From: Micromonospora sp. KC213
Lineage (GTDB): Bacteria; Actinomycetota; Actinomycetes; Mycobacteriales; Micromonosporaceae
DNA: 64,000 nucleotides
Assembly (NCBI RefSeq): GCF_004348325.1
Contig: NZ_SMKF01000001.1
Coordinates: forward strand, 62,001-126,000
Direction: 5' to 3'
In this document: one piece after another, positions 62,301 through 64,000 of the stretch
How the letters are laid out: each line of letters opens with the position of its first letter
Numbering within the stretch: the first letter of the stretch is position 1
The notes under the pieces: model-generated
Told to the model about the DNA's origin: nothing
Databases searched by the model: none
The model's input: only the letters and a program-made list of their open reading frames with translations
Made by a program: the position numbers and the translations under genes

Positions 62301-64000
62301 TCGACGACGACTTCTTCGCACTGGGCGGCCACTCACTGCTCGCCACCCGCCTGGCCAGCCGCGTCCGCACGGTGTTCGGGGCGGAGCTGGCGCTGCGTAC
62401 CGTGTTCGACGAGCCCACGGTGGCCGCGCTGGCGACCCGGCTCGACGCGCGGGACACCCGGCCGGTGCTGCGGGCCGGGGTCCGACCCGACCTGTTGCCG
62501 CTGTCGTACGCCCAGGCCCGGATGTGGTTCCTGTACCGGCTCGACGGCCCCAACCCCGCGTACACCATGGCCTTCGCCGCGCGCATCACCGGCGACCTGG
62601 ACGTCGCGGCGCTGCGCGCGGCGCTCGGTGACCTGGCCGACCGACACGAGGCACTGCGCACGGTGCTGGCGGACGAGGCGGGTGCCCCCCGTCAGGTCAT
62701 CCTGCCCGCCGCCGCGGCCCGGCCGGCGCTGCCGGTGACCGCCGCGACCGACGGTGAGCTGGCGGGCCTGCTGGCGGCGGCCGCCCGCCGGCCGTTCCGG
62801 ATCGACGCCGAGCCGCCGTTCGCGGCCGAGCTGTTCGAACTGGGCCCGGACGAACACGTGCTGCTGCTGACGGTGCACCACGTCGCGGCGGACGGGTGGT
62901 CGGCCCTGCCACTGCTGCGCGACCTCGCCACGGCCTACACCGCCCGCACCGGCGGGCACGAGCCCGGCTGGTCCCCCCTACCGGTGCAGTACGCCGACCA
63001 CGCGATCTGGCAGCGGGAGCTGCTCCGCGACGACGACGACCCGGACTCGCTGGCCGCCCGCCAGCTCGGGTACTGGCGCAAGGCACTCGACGGGCTGCCG
63101 GAGGAGCTGACCCTGCCCACCGACCGCCCGCGCCGCGCGGTGCCGAGCCTGCGCGGGGCCGGTGTGGAGGTCACCGTCCCGGCCGGGGTGCACCGGGCGG
63201 TCCGGGCGCTCGCGCGGCGGTGCGACGCCAGCGTCTTCATGGTGCTGCACGCGGCGCTCGGGGCCCTGCTGACCCGGCTGGGCGCCGGCACCGACATCCC
63301 GGTCGGCACGCCGATCGCGGGACGCACCGACGACGCCGTCGACGACGTGGTCGGCTTCTTCGCCAACACGCTGGTGCTGCGGACCGACACGAGCGGCGAC
63401 CCGACGTTCCGCACCCTGCTGGCGCGGGTCCGAGAGACCGACCTGGCCGCGTACGCCCACCAGGACGTGCCGTTCGAGCGCCTCGTGGAGGTACTCAACC
63501 CGGCCCGGTCGATGGCGCGGCACCCGCTGTTCCAGGTGATGCTGAGCCACCAGGTCCGGCCGGACCTGCGGCTGCGGCTCGGCGAGTGCCGGGTGGTGCA
63601 GGAGAAGGTGGACACCGCGACCGCCAAGTTCGACCTGGCGTTCGAGGTCGTGGAGGAGCCGGGCCGGGCCGGGATGATGGTGGGCGTCGAGTACAGCACC
63701 GACCTGTTCGACGCCACCACCGCACACAGCCTGGCGACCGGCCTCGTCCGGCTGCTCGACGCCGTCACCCGGGAACCGGAACGCCCCGTCGGCAGCCTGG
63801 AACTGCTCAGCGCCGACGAGTACGAGCGGGTGCTCGCGCAGGGTGCCGGGCCGGTGGTCGACACACCGCGGCGCACCCTCGTCGAGCTGTTCGAGGACCA
63901 GGTGGCCCGCACACCGGACGCCCCGGCGCTGGTGTGCGGCGACATCGCGTACACGTTCGCCCAGCTGGACGCCCGCAGCGCCGAGCTGGCACGCCTGCTC
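59393..64000 (+). CDS. siderophore NRPS, C-A(Ser)-PCP-C-A..., truncated by window end
   Basis: At least 1536 residues, with no stop before the right edge. GTG 59393 overlaps the preceding stop (GTGA). C1 opens with [13 protein letters not shown] and has HHIVLDGWS near 145; it follows an E domain, so it should be a DCL-type domain accepting a D-configured donor. A1 has [21 protein letters not shown] and YRTGDLVRR; its pocket is D-V-W-H-L-S-L-V-D, a textbook serine code. The PCP is [10 protein letters not shown] (Ser near 979). C2 has HHVAADG near 1161, with [11 protein letters not shown], and a second A domain begins at about residue 1490 ([19 protein letters not shown]) and is cut by the window. 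The release domain of the assembly line is expected beyond the edge. Confidence 0.92.
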   Translation, partial: MTGRPALDDILPPTPLQEGLLFRAELDAEGPDVYAGRLVLTLRGPVDADRLRAAAQGLLDAHPALRSAFRRNRQGRAAALVARHVPVPWEYADLGALPSGERDAAERRLAEQDRRRRFDLGRPPLVRFALIRLADDLHRFVLAAHHIVLDGWSQPLLVRELFARYAGDPPPAAAAPRRYLEWLAGQDRAAAETAWREALSGLDAPTLVSPGADSGVREHPQRVVVHLDAATTTQLTATARAHGLTLGTVVQGAWALTLGRTLGRDDVVFGTVVSGRPADLPGAESMIGAFVNTVPVRVGLPPAEPYATALRRLQDQQSELVAHQHLGLADIQRVAGGRELFDTLVTVENYPFDPDRLADLAPGLRLAGFSGEEGVHYPLAVTVLPGERLRLEVGHRPDAVTEPQARRVAERLIRALTAFATAPTVPLGRVEVLDVAEVEPLVGTAAAVPDTTVTTLLAEQAARTPDATAVVADGVRLTYAQLHDRAGRVAALLAAHGVGPGGVVGVALPRSADLVVALVAVLRAGAAYLPLDPDYPADRLALMVADARPAALLTDTATRAALPVDATAVLALDSAVLPEAAPGGPGVQPSDPAYVIYTSGSTGRPKGVVVSHRAIVNRLLWTQGEYGLTPHDRVLQKTPSSFDVSVWEFFWPLIVGATLVVARPGGHRDPRYLAGLVQRERVTTVHFVPSMLRAFLAEPQAAACTGLTRVLCSGEALSVDLAEAFHERYGGGVELHNLYGPTEAAVDVTAWPCPPGAAAVPIGRPVWNTALYVLDAALRPVPAGTPGELYLAGRQLADGYLGRPALTAERFVADPFGPPGTRMYRTGDLVRRTADGVVEYLGRTDTQVKIRGFRVEPGEVEAALLGLPGVRAAAVVARPELGLVGYVVGEALDPAGVRQDLATTLPAHLVPATVVVLDALPATPSGKLDRAALPAPTRQPADASRRPRTPAEELLCELFAEVLGVETVGIDDDFFALGGHSLLATRLASRVRTVFGAELALRTVFDEPTVAALATRLDARDTRPVLRAGVRPDLLPLSYAQARMWFLYRLDGPNPAYTMAFAARITGDLDVAALRAALGDLADRHEALRTVLADEAGAPRQVILPAAAARPALPVTAATDGELAGLLAAAARRPFRIDAEPPFAAELFELGPDEHVLLLTVHHVAADGWSALPLLRDLATAYTARTGGHEPGWSPLPVQYADHAIWQRELLRDDDDPDSLAARQLGYWRKALDGLPEELTLPTDRPRRAVPSLRGAGVEVTVPAGVHRAVRALARRCDASVFMVLHAALGALLTRLGAGTDIPVGTPIAGRTDDAVDDVVGFFANTLVLRTDTSGDPTFRTLLARVRETDLAAYAHQDVPFERLVEVLNPARSMARHPLFQVMLSHQVRPDLRLRLGECRVVQEKVDTATAKFDLAFEVVEEPGRAGMMVGVEYSTDLFDATTAHSLATGLVRLLDAVTREPERPVGSLELLSADEYERVLAQGAGPVVDTPRRTLVELFEDQVARTPDAPALVCGDIAYTFAQLDARSAELARLL

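Noticed and set aside
1-64000. tRNA, rRNA, CRISPR arrays, transposases and attachment sites
   Set aside because: None was seen by eye: no tRNA cloverleaf with a CCA end, no regularly spaced repeats and no DDE or recombinase motifs in any convincing frame.

Overview
High-GC actinomycete DNA, most likely Micromonosporaceae: codon third positions are almost all G/C, GTG and TTG starts are common, four-base ATGA/GTGA gene overlaps are frequent, and secreted ricin-domain glycosidases sit beside large NRPS genes. No rRNA, tRNA, CRISPR array or transposase was seen. The genus is an inference from style, not from a marker gene.

Region 1 (1-16.1 kb) is a natural-product cluster that probably continues left of the window. 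A + strand operon encodes an alpha/beta hydrolase, a glycosyltransferase, an inositol-monophosphatase-like enzyme and a PIG-L/LmbE-type deacetylase, together resembling an aminosugar-building set. A - strand operon encodes a one-module polyketide synthase (KS-AT-ACP) and two small cupins. Divergent from it is a + strand group: an NRPS with the unusual order A-PCP-C, a cytochrome P450, an aminoglycoside-phosphotransferase-like kinase and a phytanoyl-CoA-type dioxygenase. A tetrapyrrole-methylase/MazG fusion and a LamG-like protein follow. No thioesterase is present, so release by the terminal C domain onto an amine is plausible.

Region 2 (16.2-21.9 kb) holds a stand-alone glycosyltransferase of the cyclic beta-1,2-glucan synthase (GT84) type with an altered DxD motif, followed by two translationally coupled ABC half-transporters. 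Region 3 (22.0-23.3 kb) is a methionine aminopeptidase divergent from a small HTH regulator, with two adjacent 14-bp palindromes between them. Region 4 (23.5-27.7 kb) is a - strand operon of ECF sigma factor, zinc-finger anti-sigma factor, ABC ATPase and two membrane proteins. A decayed NUDIX gene follows.

Region 5 (28.5-31.9 kb) is a compact cluster: a SAM methyltransferase divergent from an AMP-forming ligase whose stop overlaps the start of a cyclodipeptide synthase (CDPS), closed by a perfect hairpin. Region 6 (32.3-38.1 kb) encodes three secreted glycosidases (two GH43, one GH27), with two LacI-type operator-like palindromes in the divergent promoter region.

Region 7 (38.3-64 kb, running off the right end) is an iron-regulated siderophore cluster: an ArCP-Cy-A-PCP NRPS, a salicylate-type AMP ligase, MbtH, an ornithine/lysine N-hydroxylase, a type II thioesterase, a siderophore ABC importer, an MFS exporter and two more NRPSs. 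Three iron-box (IdeR/DmdR1-type) sites head the four transcription units. The parts suggest a salicyl-oxazoline or -thiazoline peptide siderophore with a hydroxamate and a serine. The salicylate synthase and the final release domain are not in the window.
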